DNA of 5,046 nucleotides from Acidiferrobacter sp. (lineage in GTDB: Bacteria > Pseudomonadota > Gammaproteobacteria > Arenicellales > UBA868): contig NZKZ01000110.1 of the NCBI GenBank assembly GCA_002694065.1, positions 31,643 to 36,688 of the forward strand, read 5' to 3'. The position numbers were made by a program, and so were the translations under genes. The notes under the pieces were generated by a model. The model searched no databases and was not told where the DNA came from. It saw only the letters and a program-made list of their open reading frames with translations. The first letter of the stretch is position 1. Every line of letters starts with the position of its first letter. This document shows, in pieces, positions 1-5,046 of the stretch.

Positions 1-762
1 TGCCTTGGCAGGCCCGCCATCTGAAGCGCTCGATGTTTCCGCCCGCTCTGCCGGGGGGCGTATTTGCGTTTTGGATTCCTGCATCACCACAACTTTTTTA
101 TCCAGAGGCCGGATCTCGGTATCGACCACTTCACAGATGGCGCCGAATATCCCATTGGCAGCATCGGACGCCGGGATCGTGCGCAACTTGTGCTGGGCCC
201 GGTAATACGAGATAAGCGGTAAGGTATCCCGTTCATAAGACTCCAGTCTGGCGCGAACGGTCTTCGCGTTATCGTCGTCGCGGTGTTCCAGTTTCTTGCT
301 CCCGCAATGGTCACAGACACCCTTCTTGGCCGGGGGGGCGAAGAACTTGTTGAAGATCGCTCCGCAATTGGCACAGGTCAGGCGACCCGTGACACGTTTG
401 ATGACCACATCATCTTCGACGGCAAGATGCAGAACGAGTTGAACAGGGCGTCCCAGCCAGCCCAGGCGTGTGTCCAGTTCCTGGGCCTGCGGGATGTTTC
501 GGGGAAATCCGTCGAGCACGAATCCCCGGCGACTTTCCGCTCCCCTCAAACGATCGGTGACCGCGTCAATCACAATATCGTCAGAAACCAGATCTCCCGC
601 TGACATCACCGTGGCCACTTTCTTGCCGACTTCGGTTTTGTCCGCCACCGCGGCTCTCAGGATATCTCCCGTCGAAATCTGGGGAACACGATATTTCTCG
701 GCCATCAACTTGGCCTGGGTGCCTTTTCCCGATCCGGGAACTCCGAGCAAAACAATCCTCAT
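1..762 (-). CDS. adk: Adenylate kinase, zinc-LID type, with C-terminal extension (3' end off window)
   Basis: Catalyses ATP + AMP <=> 2 ADP in the cytoplasm. Reading the minus strand from the ATG at 762-760 gives 254 open codons to the window edge with no stop, so the gene is partial. Visible motifs: P-loop GVPGSGKGT (residues 7-15), QISTGD in the AMP-binding region (28-33), DGFPR (84-88), and LID-flanking arginines in RVTGR (123-127), HRDDDN (160-165) and TVRARL (168-173). The LID carries Cys130-x2-Cys133 and Cys150-x2-Cys153, the arrangement that binds structural zinc in this family; E. coli Adk lacks these cysteines. The family fold normally ends near residue 215-220. Here at least 34 more residues follow, rich in K/E/R, S, P and A, with no recognisable domain. 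The start is supported by the standard MRIVLLG N-terminus and a GAGG-containing ribosome site five bases upstream. It is divergent from pfp. Identity is near certain; the role of the tail is unknown. Confidence 0.96.
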   Translation of the reverse strand, partial: MRIVLLGVPGSGKGTQAKLMAEKYRVPQISTGDILRAAVADKTEVGKKVATVMSAGDLVSDDIVIDAVTDRLRGAESRRGFVLDGFPRNIPQAQELDTRLGWLGRPVQLVLHLAVEDDVVIKRVTGRLTCANCGAIFNKFFAPPAKKGVCDHCGSKKLEHRDDDNAKTVRARLESYERDTLPLISYYRAQHKLRTIPASDAANGIFGAICEVVDTEIRPLDKKVVVMQESKTQIRPPAERAETSSASDGGPAKA

Positions 763-767
763 ACTGC

Positions 768-771
768 CCTC
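768..771 (-). promoter_or_regulatory. Ribosome binding site of adk
   Basis: The minus strand reads AGAGAGGG before the adk ATG. The GAGG core lies five bases from the start codon and fixes the start at 762. Confidence 0.6.
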
Positions 772-792
772 TCTGCAAACTTGGCGGGAACG

Positions 793-830
793 CCTTGGTG
801 CGACCCGTTTTGATACCCCTTGGGACCCGT
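793..830. repeat. Imperfect direct repeat in the presumed adk leader
   Basis: CCTTGG followed by GACCCGT occurs twice. At 793-808 three bases separate the two parts; at 818-830 they are contiguous. The GACCCGT cores start 22 bases apart, about two helical turns. It lies between the predicted adk promoter and the adk start. It could be a tandem protein-binding site, an RNA structural element, or chance. Confidence 0.35.
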
Positions 831-876
831 CTCACAGGCCTTTTTAGGCTGGGGAGGGTCAAAAATGGGGGCGTAC

Positions 877-904
877 ACTATAGTGGCCTTTTTTTCAGTG
901 TCAA
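877..904 (-). promoter_or_regulatory. Sigma-70-type promoter for adk, with palindromic -10 region
   Basis: On the minus strand a perfect -35 box TTGACA (904-899) is followed by a 16-base spacer and a -10 box TATAGT (882-877, 5/6 match to TATAAT). The spacer contains a run of seven A. The -10 sits inside a perfect 10-base palindrome CACTATAGTG (876-885), a possible operator overlap. The expected transcript start is near 870, giving adk a leader of about 107 bases. Seen: boxes and palindrome. Inferred: promoter activity and any repressor. Confidence 0.65.
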
Positions 905-959
905 TGGACCGGTCTCAAATAAGGGGTGCTTGAGGCTCGCGTAAGGATGATCCATAGGT

Positions 960-987
960 TTGCCGCACCGGCGACCGCTAGAATAAT
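960..987 (+). promoter_or_regulatory. Weak candidate promoter for the pfp transcription unit
   Basis: TTGCCG (960-965, 4/6 match to TTGACA), a 16-base spacer and AATAAT (982-987, 5/6 match to TATAAT) lie about 90 bases upstream of the pfp start. The overlapping TAGAAT (979-984) is another possible -10 but has no good -35. Such matches occur by chance at moderate frequency, so this is only the best plus-strand candidate in the gap. Confidence 0.3.
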
Positions 988-1074
988 CCGATCAGACAAT
1001 CCAGCCGATTCGCCTGACAGCCTTGGCCGCGGGGCGCCGGGACTTTTCGCAGTCACCAATCCAAGAGACAGAAA

Positions 1075-2343
1075 ATGGGAAAGATTAAAAACGCCTTCTA
1101 TGCACAATCAGGCGGCGTGACTGCCGTCATCAATGCGAGCGCCTGTGGTGTCATCGAAACGGCCCGCCATCACCGTCAGCAAATCGGCAAGGTTATTGCC
1201 GGGCGAAACGGCATTATCGGTGCCCTGACAGAAGACCTGATCGATACCAGTAAGGAGAGCCGAAGCGCCATCGCAGCGCTCAAGACGACTCCATCGGGCG
1301 CATTCGGCTCCTGCCGCTACAAACTGAAAAGCCTTGAGGAAAATCGCGCCGAGTATCAGCGGCTGATTGATGTGTTCAGAGCCCACAACATCGGTTATTT
1401 CTTCTACAACGGCGGGGGAGATTCTGCCGATACCTGCCTTAAGGTGTCGCAGCTTTCAAAGACATCGGGCTATCCGATCCAGGCCATCCATATTCCCAAA
1501 ACCGTCGATAATGATCTGCCGATAACGGATAACTGTCCGGGTTTCGGATCGGTCGCCAAATACATTGCCGTCTCTACCCGAGAAGCCAGTTTTGATGTGG
1601 CTTCCATGGCAAAGACCTCGACCAAGGTCTTCATTCTCGAGGTGATGGGACGCCATGCCGGCTGGATCGCGGCGGCCGGGGGTATGGCAAGCGACGAGGA
1701 TACCCAAATCCCCATCGTGATTCTTTTCCCCGAAGTCACTTTCAACCGCAAGCGGTTCATGACGCTGGTTGCCCAGAAGGTCAAGCGCTTCGGCTACTGT
1801 TCTGTGGTGGTGTCGGAGGGCGTACGCAGCAGCGACGGCGGTTTTCTTGCAGACCAGGGCCTGCGTGACGCCTTTGGTCACGCCCAGCTCGGCGGCGTTG
1901 CCCCGGTCGTCGCCGGCATGGTGAAAGAGGATCTTGGCCTCAAATATCATTGGGCGGTCGCGGACTACCTGCAGCGCTCAGCGCGGCATATCGCTTCAAA
2001 ATCTGATGTCGCACATGCGTATGCCACCGGTGCAGCAGCGGTGAAAATGGCCCTTGCCGGAAAAAATGCGGTCATGCCGACGATCGAGCGGGTATCGGAT
2101 CAACCTTACCGCTGGAAAGTCGGTGAGGCGAATCTCAAGCGTGTGGCCAACAAAGAAAAGATGATGCCCCGAAGTTTTATCAGCGCCGATGGCTTTGGCA
2201 TCACGGCTCGCTGCAGGCGGTATCTTGAGCCGCTGATTCGGGGTGAGGACTATCCCCCTTATCAGAAAAATGGTCTGCCCAAATACGTCCAGCTCAAAAA
2301 CGTACCGGTCAAGAAAAAACTCCCCGAATCCTTTAAGGTCTAA
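1075..2343 (+). CDS. pfp: Pyrophosphate-dependent 6-phosphofructokinase
   Basis: Cytoplasmic enzyme of glycolysis/gluconeogenesis that interconverts fructose-6-phosphate + PPi and fructose-1,6-bisphosphate + Pi. It belongs to the phosphofructokinase A superfamily; 422 residues fits the ~400-420-residue PPi-type group rather than the 320-residue ATP enzyme of E. coli. Motifs in order: QSGGVTAVIN near the N-terminus (11-20), GGGDS (113-117), PKTVDND (141-147), MGRHAGW (191-197), SEG (247-249) and YLQRS (298-302). The lysine in PKTVDND (E. coli has PGTIDND) and Asp116, at the position equivalent to E. coli Gly104, are the standard marks of PPi use. Asp145 matches the catalytic base. The residue equivalent to E. 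coli Asp103 is Gly115, which departs from the usual GGDDS. The start is supported by the N-terminal motif; the ribosome site (AAGAGA, 1063-1068) is weak. It is followed 47 bases later by the cbbQ-like gene, probably in one transcript. Confidence 0.93.
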   Translation: MGKIKNAFYAQSGGVTAVINASACGVIETARHHRQQIGKVIAGRNGIIGALTEDLIDTSKESRSAIAALKTTPSGAFGSCRYKLKSLEENRAEYQRLIDVFRAHNIGYFFYNGGGDSADTCLKVSQLSKTSGYPIQAIHIPKTVDNDLPITDNCPGFGSVAKYIAVSTREASFDVASMAKTSTKVFILEVMGRHAGWIAAAGGMASDEDTQIPIVILFPEVTFNRKRFMTLVAQKVKRFGYCSVVVSEGVRSSDGGFLADQGLRDAFGHAQLGGVAPVVAGMVKEDLGLKYHWAVADYLQRSARHIASKSDVAHAYATGAAAVKMALAGKNAVMPTIERVSDQPYRWKVGEANLKRVANKEKMMPRSFISADGFGITARCRRYLEPLIRGEDYPPYQKNGLPKYVQLKNVPVKKKLPESFKV

Positions 2344-2390
2344 GGTACAGTCTCTTTGATGCCCGCGCCGGATCCGCCAGAGCAAATCGC

Positions 2391-3197
2391 ATGAACGCTG
2401 TCGAGCCCGTTACAGAAATCATCAAGACAGAGCCCTACTATGCCGCGCAGGGGGATGAAGTCACGATTTTTGAAGCTGCCTGGCGCAATCAGCTGCCGGT
2501 GCTGCTTAAGGGGCCAACCGGCTGTGGCAAAACCCGCTTCATGGAATATATGGCGTGGCGCCTTCATCGCCCGCTTGTCACTGTCTCCTGTCATGATGAC
2601 CTGACGTCTGCCGATCTGGTAGGACGGTATCTGATTGTGGGGGGAGAGACCCGCTGGATCGACGGCCCTTTGAGTCACGCCGTTCGCACAGGTGCCCTGT
2701 GCTATCTCGATGAGATCGTCGAGGCGCGCAAGGATACGACGGTCATTATTCATCCGCTGGCGGATGACCGTCGCCAATTGCCGATCGAGAAGACCGGAGA
2801 AACGCTCAGTGCGTCGCCGGAGTTCTGTCTCGCCATCTCCTATAACCCTGGTTACCAAAGCGTACTGAAGGACCTTAAGCAGAGCACACGTCAGCGCTTT
2901 GTGGCGATCGACTTTGACTACCCCGATGAGAAACTGGAACGCGATATTGTCGTCCGCGAGTCAGGTATCGATCCGGAGGTTGCCACGCGGCTGGTGCGCT
3001 TTGCGGGAATGACCCGCAACCTTAAGGGCAACGGACTGGAAGAAGGCGCCAGCACCCGGCTGTTGGTGCATGCCGCCAAACTCATGGCAGACGGTATCGA
3101 CGCCAACACGGCCTGCCGTTGTGCGATTGCCGAGGCTTTAACTGACGAGCCTGAGATGCTTGCCGCAATCAAGGAGTTGGGAGGATCACTCTTCTAG
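2391..3197 (+). CDS. cbbQ: CbbQ/NirQ/NorQ-family AAA+ ATPase (MoxR class)
   Basis: A 268-residue AAA+ motor, the usual length for CbbQ/NorQ. Features in order: Walker A GPTGCGKT (41-48), DLVGRY (75-80), Walker B with catalytic glutamate CYLDE (104-108), sensor-1 region ISYNPGYQS (149-157), an arginine-finger-like stretch KQSTRQRF (163-170) and sensor-2-like STR (221-223). Segments such as LKGPTGCGKTRF and DLKQST are characteristic of CbbQ. In this family the hexameric ATPase joins a von Willebrand-domain protein (CbbO or NorD) to remodel and activate rubisco (CbbQ) or help mature nitric oxide reductase (NorQ). Neither a CbbO/NorD gene nor a rubisco or nor gene lies in the window, so the client cannot be read from context; pfp just upstream favours a carbon-fixation link. 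No clear Shine-Dalgarno sequence precedes the ATG, but the KTEPYY region at the N-terminus is family-like. Family assignment is firm; the choice of CbbQ over NorQ is moderate. Confidence 0.85.
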   Translation: MNAVEPVTEIIKTEPYYAAQGDEVTIFEAAWRNQLPVLLKGPTGCGKTRFMEYMAWRLHRPLVTVSCHDDLTSADLVGRYLIVGGETRWIDGPLSHAVRTGALCYLDEIVEARKDTTVIIHPLADDRRQLPIEKTGETLSASPEFCLAISYNPGYQSVLKDLKQSTRQRFVAIDFDYPDEKLERDIVVRESGIDPEVATRLVRFAGMTRNLKGNGLEEGASTRLLVHAAKLMADGIDANTACRCAIAEALTDEPEMLAAIKELGGSLF

Positions 3198-3294
3198 CTC
3201 CCGCCTCCCTCAGCGCAACCTCAAACGCAAAGCCCGTCGGTATCCTAGCGGTTAACCAAATTACCAGAACCCTGACAGACAAAAAACAACGGTC

Positions 3295-4188
3295 ATGACT
3301 GAATTACACCCAAAACCTGTTCTCGGCATCATTGGCGGCAGCGGTTTATACGATATCGACGGACTTGAGAATGTCCGCTGGGAAAAGATCTCCTCGCCCT
3401 GGGGCGAGCCCTCAGATGAGCTCCTGTTTGGCTCACTGGAGGGTACTCAACTGGTCTTCTTGCCAAGACATGGCCGGGGTCATCGCTTTAGTCCTTCGTC
3501 GATCAATTACCGCGCCAACATCGATGTCCTGAAACGTGCGGGAGTCACAGACATCGTGTCTTTATCAGCGGTCGGCTCGTTTCATGAGCACCTGGCCCCC
3601 GGTACATTTGTCATCGTTGATCAGTTTATCGACCGCACTTTTGCCCGGGAGAAAAGTTTTTTCGGCACGGGCATGGTGGCGCATGTATCCATGGCGCATC
3701 CTGTTAACGCGAGGCTCGGTGACTGGTGCGAGGCCGCGTGCCAAGCCGCGGACATTCCCATGCAACGTGGCGGCACCTACCTTGTGATGGAAGGCCCGCA
3801 GTTCTCCACCCTCGCGGAATCCAATCTCTATCGTGAGTGGGGCTGTGACGTGATCGGCATGACCAATATGCCCGAGGCCAAACTGGCACGTGAGGCGGAG
3901 ATTCCCTACTGCACGGTGGCGATGGTGACGGACTATGATTGCTGGCATCCCGATCACGATAACGTTGAAGTCGATGCAATCATCCAGGTGCTGCTCAATA
4001 ACGCAGAGAAGGCGCGTCAGTTGGTACGGGCCGTGGCAAAGAAAATGCCAGAACGTCCTGCTGTCTGTCCTTCAGGTGATGATGAGGCTTTGCAGGCCGC
4101 CCTCATCACACATGCTGACGCCAGAGATCCTGCGTTACTCGAAAAACTGGATGCCGTCGCCGGGCGGATGCTTAAAGGAGAAAAATAG
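3295..4188 (+). CDS. mtnP: S-methyl-5'-thioadenosine phosphorylase
   Basis: Phosphorolytic cleavage of 5'-methylthioadenosine to adenine and 5-methylthioribose-1-phosphate, in the cytoplasm. This clears the by-product of spermidine synthesis and other SAM-consuming reactions. The 297 residues fit the MTAP branch of the purine nucleoside phosphorylase superfamily. Visible motifs: GGSGLY phosphate loop (14-19), PRHGRGH (57-63), NYRANI (71-76), SAVGS (91-95), MEGPQFST (165-172), GMTNMPEA (188-195) and TDYDCWH (212-218). The two aspartates of TDYDCWH, D213 and D215, correspond to the adenine-recognising pair in human MTAP, so the base is predicted to be adenine rather than hypoxanthine or guanine. 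The ~25 C-terminal residues beyond the core are less conserved. The gap from cbbQ is 97 bases with no convincing promoter or terminator. The stop codon touches the apt start, implying co-translation with apt, which uses the adenine released. The start lacks a strong ribosome site. Confidence 0.94.
   Translation: MTELHPKPVLGIIGGSGLYDIDGLENVRWEKISSPWGEPSDELLFGSLEGTQLVFLPRHGRGHRFSPSSINYRANIDVLKRAGVTDIVSLSAVGSFHEHLAPGTFVIVDQFIDRTFAREKSFFGTGMVAHVSMAHPVNARLGDWCEAACQAADIPMQRGGTYLVMEGPQFSTLAESNLYREWGCDVIGMTNMPEAKLAREAEIPYCTVAMVTDYDCWHPDHDNVEVDAIIQVLLNNAEKARQLVRAVAKKMPERPAVCPSGDDEALQAALITHADARDPALLEKLDAVAGRMLKGEK
4174..4180 (+). promoter_or_regulatory. Strong ribosome binding site of apt inside the mtnP 3' end
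   Basis: AAAGGAG lies eight bases before the apt ATG and within the last codons of mtnP. It is the best Shine-Dalgarno match of the plus-strand genes here. It fixes the apt start and, with the abutting TAG-ATG, suggests translational coupling. Confidence 0.8.
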
Positions 4189-4722
4189 ATGGCTCAGCCG
4201 CTTGAGGGATTGATTCGCTCACTGCCGGATTACCCGAAAAAAGGAATCATCTTCCGGGATATCACCACCCTGCTGCAGAGTCCTTCGGGATTTCGCCAGG
4301 CGGTGGACGAAATGGTCCAGCCCTTTGCCGGCAGCGGCATCGGCTGTGTCGCGGGGATCGAGGCCCGTGGATTCATTCTCGGCGGGGCGGTTGCACACCA
4401 GTTATCAGTTGGCTTCGTTGCGATCAGGAAAAAGGGCAAACTGCCCTGGCAAACCCTGTCGGTCGAGTATGACCTTGAGTACGGCAGCGATGAAGTCGAG
4501 ATCCATACCGACAGTTTTGAACCGGGCCAGAAGGTGCTGATCGTTGACGATTTGATTGCGACAGGCGGTACCGCTTGTGCCGCTGTTCAACTGGTACGCC
4601 AAGCCGGGGCTGAAGTCGTCGGTGCAAGTTTTGTGATCGATCTTCCCGACCTGGGCGGCCGGGAAAAGCTGGCAGCGATGGATGTTCCGGTGCGTACGCT
4701 GATCAGTTTCGAGGGAGAGTAG
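4189..4722 (+). CDS. apt: Adenine phosphoribosyltransferase
   Basis: Purine salvage enzyme in the cytoplasm: adenine + PRPP gives AMP + PPi. The 177 residues match the family's usual 170-185. Motifs: an N-terminal PKKGIIFRDITTLL region (16-29) typical of bacterial APRT, GIEARGF (56-62), RKKGKLP (80-86), the flexible-loop segment starting SVEYDLEYG (91-99), and the PRPP-binding signature VLIVDDLIATGGT (116-128). The ATG follows the mtnP stop without any gap and has a strong AAAGGAG eight bases upstream. MtnP makes adenine and Apt consumes it, so the pair forms a short salvage route from methylthioadenosine to AMP. The PPi released is also a substrate of the PPi-phosphofructokinase encoded upstream. 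The gene ends 35 bases before the convergent glycosyltransferase gene, and I see no clear hairpin-plus-T-run terminator in that gap. Confidence 0.96.
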   Translation: MAQPLEGLIRSLPDYPKKGIIFRDITTLLQSPSGFRQAVDEMVQPFAGSGIGCVAGIEARGFILGGAVAHQLSVGFVAIRKKGKLPWQTLSVEYDLEYGSDEVEIHTDSFEPGQKVLIVDDLIATGGTACAAVQLVRQAGAEVVGASFVIDLPDLGGREKLAAMDVPVRTLISFEGE

Positions 4723-4757
4723 CGCACCGCATCGACGTATACAGGTGAAGCCTCAAA

Positions 4758-5046
4758 CTAACTCGGCCCCAGAATCTCCTCCGGCAAATCATCAAGATTG
4801 AGATGGAACTTCGCAGAATTGCCAATAAACCGCAGATTAGGGCTATAAAACGGATCCTGAGCCGGAAGTTGAGAGCCCCATTTTTGGAAAAATCTCTCCC
4901 TTTCTGGGTCACTTGACTGGCTGTTCGCAGAACCGAGTTTCTCCGAGATAGAAAGTTCATCTTGGGAAAAATGGTATTGGGATAAAACCACGCTGCGGTA
5001 GCCTTTTGCTCGTAGACGAAGACCATAGTCCAGATCGACAAAATCA
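4758..5046 (-). CDS. Family 2 glycosyltransferase, C-terminal end only (5' part off window)
   Basis: On the minus strand an open frame enters at the right edge (first full codon 5045-5043) and ends at TAG (4760-4758), giving 95 residues without a required start inside the window. It begins DFVDLDYGLRLRAKGYR, resembling the catalytic-end motif (E/D-D-V-D-L-x-L-R-L-R-x-x-G-Y-R) of GT-A fold, family 2 glycosyltransferases. A YHFSQDE stretch follows at about residues 24-30, where many relatives have a His-His-Glu-like motif. Next come ERFFQKWG and QDPFYSPNL, like the RW...DP.YNPNL ending of bacterial polysaccharide glycosyltransferases. The family would transfer a sugar from a nucleotide-sugar donor to a glycan or other acceptor; donor and acceptor cannot be told from this piece. 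Base composition (about 47 percent GC) is lower than in the neighbours, common for surface-glycan genes. The GTG at 4991 is probably internal, not the true start. Confidence 0.72.
   Translation of the reverse strand, partial: DFVDLDYGLRLRAKGYRSVVLSQYHFSQDELSISEKLGSANSQSSDPERERFFQKWGSQLPAQDPFYSPNLRFIGNSAKFHLNLDDLPEEILGPS

Larger units (their letters stand above)
763..1074. other. Divergent intergenic region between adk and pfp
   Basis: A 312-base non-coding stretch between two divergently transcribed genes. Short reading frames cross it, but none has a recognisable protein, a convincing ribosome site or family-like composition. It contains a strong-looking minus-strand promoter for adk (877-904), a weaker plus-strand candidate for pfp (960-987), an imperfect direct repeat (793-830), and two copies of GGCCTTTTT (837-845 and 885-893). 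A short GCCT/AGGC inverted repeat with a TTTT loop lies at 838-849. I recognise no riboswitch consensus in it. The position implies it holds the control elements of both transcription units. Confidence 0.7.

Noticed and set aside
283..847. Plus-strand open frames of 106 and 125 codons opposite adk
   Set aside because: The minus strand there encodes a clear adenylate kinase with all motifs in order; the plus-strand translations are antisense shadows.
876..895. Palindrome followed by a seven-T run on the plus strand as a terminator
   Set aside because: The stem would be an uninterrupted 10-base palindrome with no loop, and no plus-strand gene ends upstream. The minus-strand promoter explains the sequence better.
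1456..1950. A 164-codon open frame on the minus strand inside pfp
   Set aside because: It is antisense to a gene whose family motifs are intact across the same stretch, and its translation shows no recognisable domain. It fits a codon-bias shadow.
2340..2858. A 172-codon open frame on the minus strand over the cbbQ-like gene
   Set aside because: It lies opposite well-conserved AAA+ motifs, including Walker A and B, and has no family-like sequence of its own.
3179..3209. GGGAGG...CCTCCC inverted repeat at the end of cbbQ as a terminator
   Set aside because: The loop would be 19 bases and no T-run follows, so it does not fit an intrinsic terminator.
3241..3246. TATCCT as a -10 box for a separate mtnP promoter
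   Set aside because: The position 17 bases upstream (ACCTCA) does not resemble a -35 box, so an independent mtnP promoter is not supported.
4703..5041. A 112-codon minus-strand open frame overlapping the glycosyltransferase end
   Set aside because: It is in another frame, runs into the apt 3' end, and has no family resemblance, whereas the neighbouring frame reads as a glycosyltransferase C-terminus.

Overview
This window looks like ordinary chromosome from a proteobacterium, most plausibly a chemolithoautotrophic or methylotrophic gammaproteobacterium. That placement is inferred from gene content: a pyrophosphate-dependent phosphofructokinase directly followed by a CbbQ/NorQ-type AAA+ ATPase, and an S-methylthioadenosine phosphorylase/adenine phosphoribosyltransferase pair. 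I see no phage, transposon, CRISPR or tRNA/rRNA sequence. GC is roughly in the upper 50s percent across the metabolic genes and about 47 percent in the right-hand partial gene, both by hand count.

Layout: positions 1-762 (minus) hold an adenylate kinase gene. It has a zinc-type four-cysteine LID and a C-terminal tail that runs off the left edge, so its stop is not in the window. A 312-base divergent intergenic region (763-1074) follows. It carries a good sigma-70-type promoter for adk on the minus strand, a weaker candidate for the plus-strand genes, and an imperfect direct repeat in the presumed adk leader. Four plus-strand genes come next: pfp (PPi-phosphofructokinase, 1075-2343), cbbQ-like (2391-3197), mtnP (3295-4188) and apt (4189-4722). 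mtnP and apt abut exactly. At 4758-5046, convergent on the minus strand, lies the C-terminal end of a family 2 glycosyltransferase that is cut by the right edge.

How the genes may work together: MtnP splits methylthioadenosine (a polyamine-synthesis by-product) into adenine and methylthioribose-1-phosphate. Apt turns adenine plus PRPP into AMP and PPi. Adenylate kinase returns AMP to ADP, and PPi-phosphofructokinase can use or make PPi. The products of one step are thus substrates of neighbours, although joint regulation is only inferred. The CbbQ-like ATPase is normally a rubisco-activase or metalloenzyme-maturation motor working with a von Willebrand-domain partner (CbbO/NorD). No such partner and no rubisco gene are present here. 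I found no clear evidence of an entirely new system; the most notable points are the pfp-cbbQ pairing, the non-canonical GGGDS motif in the kinase, and the tailed zinc-type adenylate kinase.
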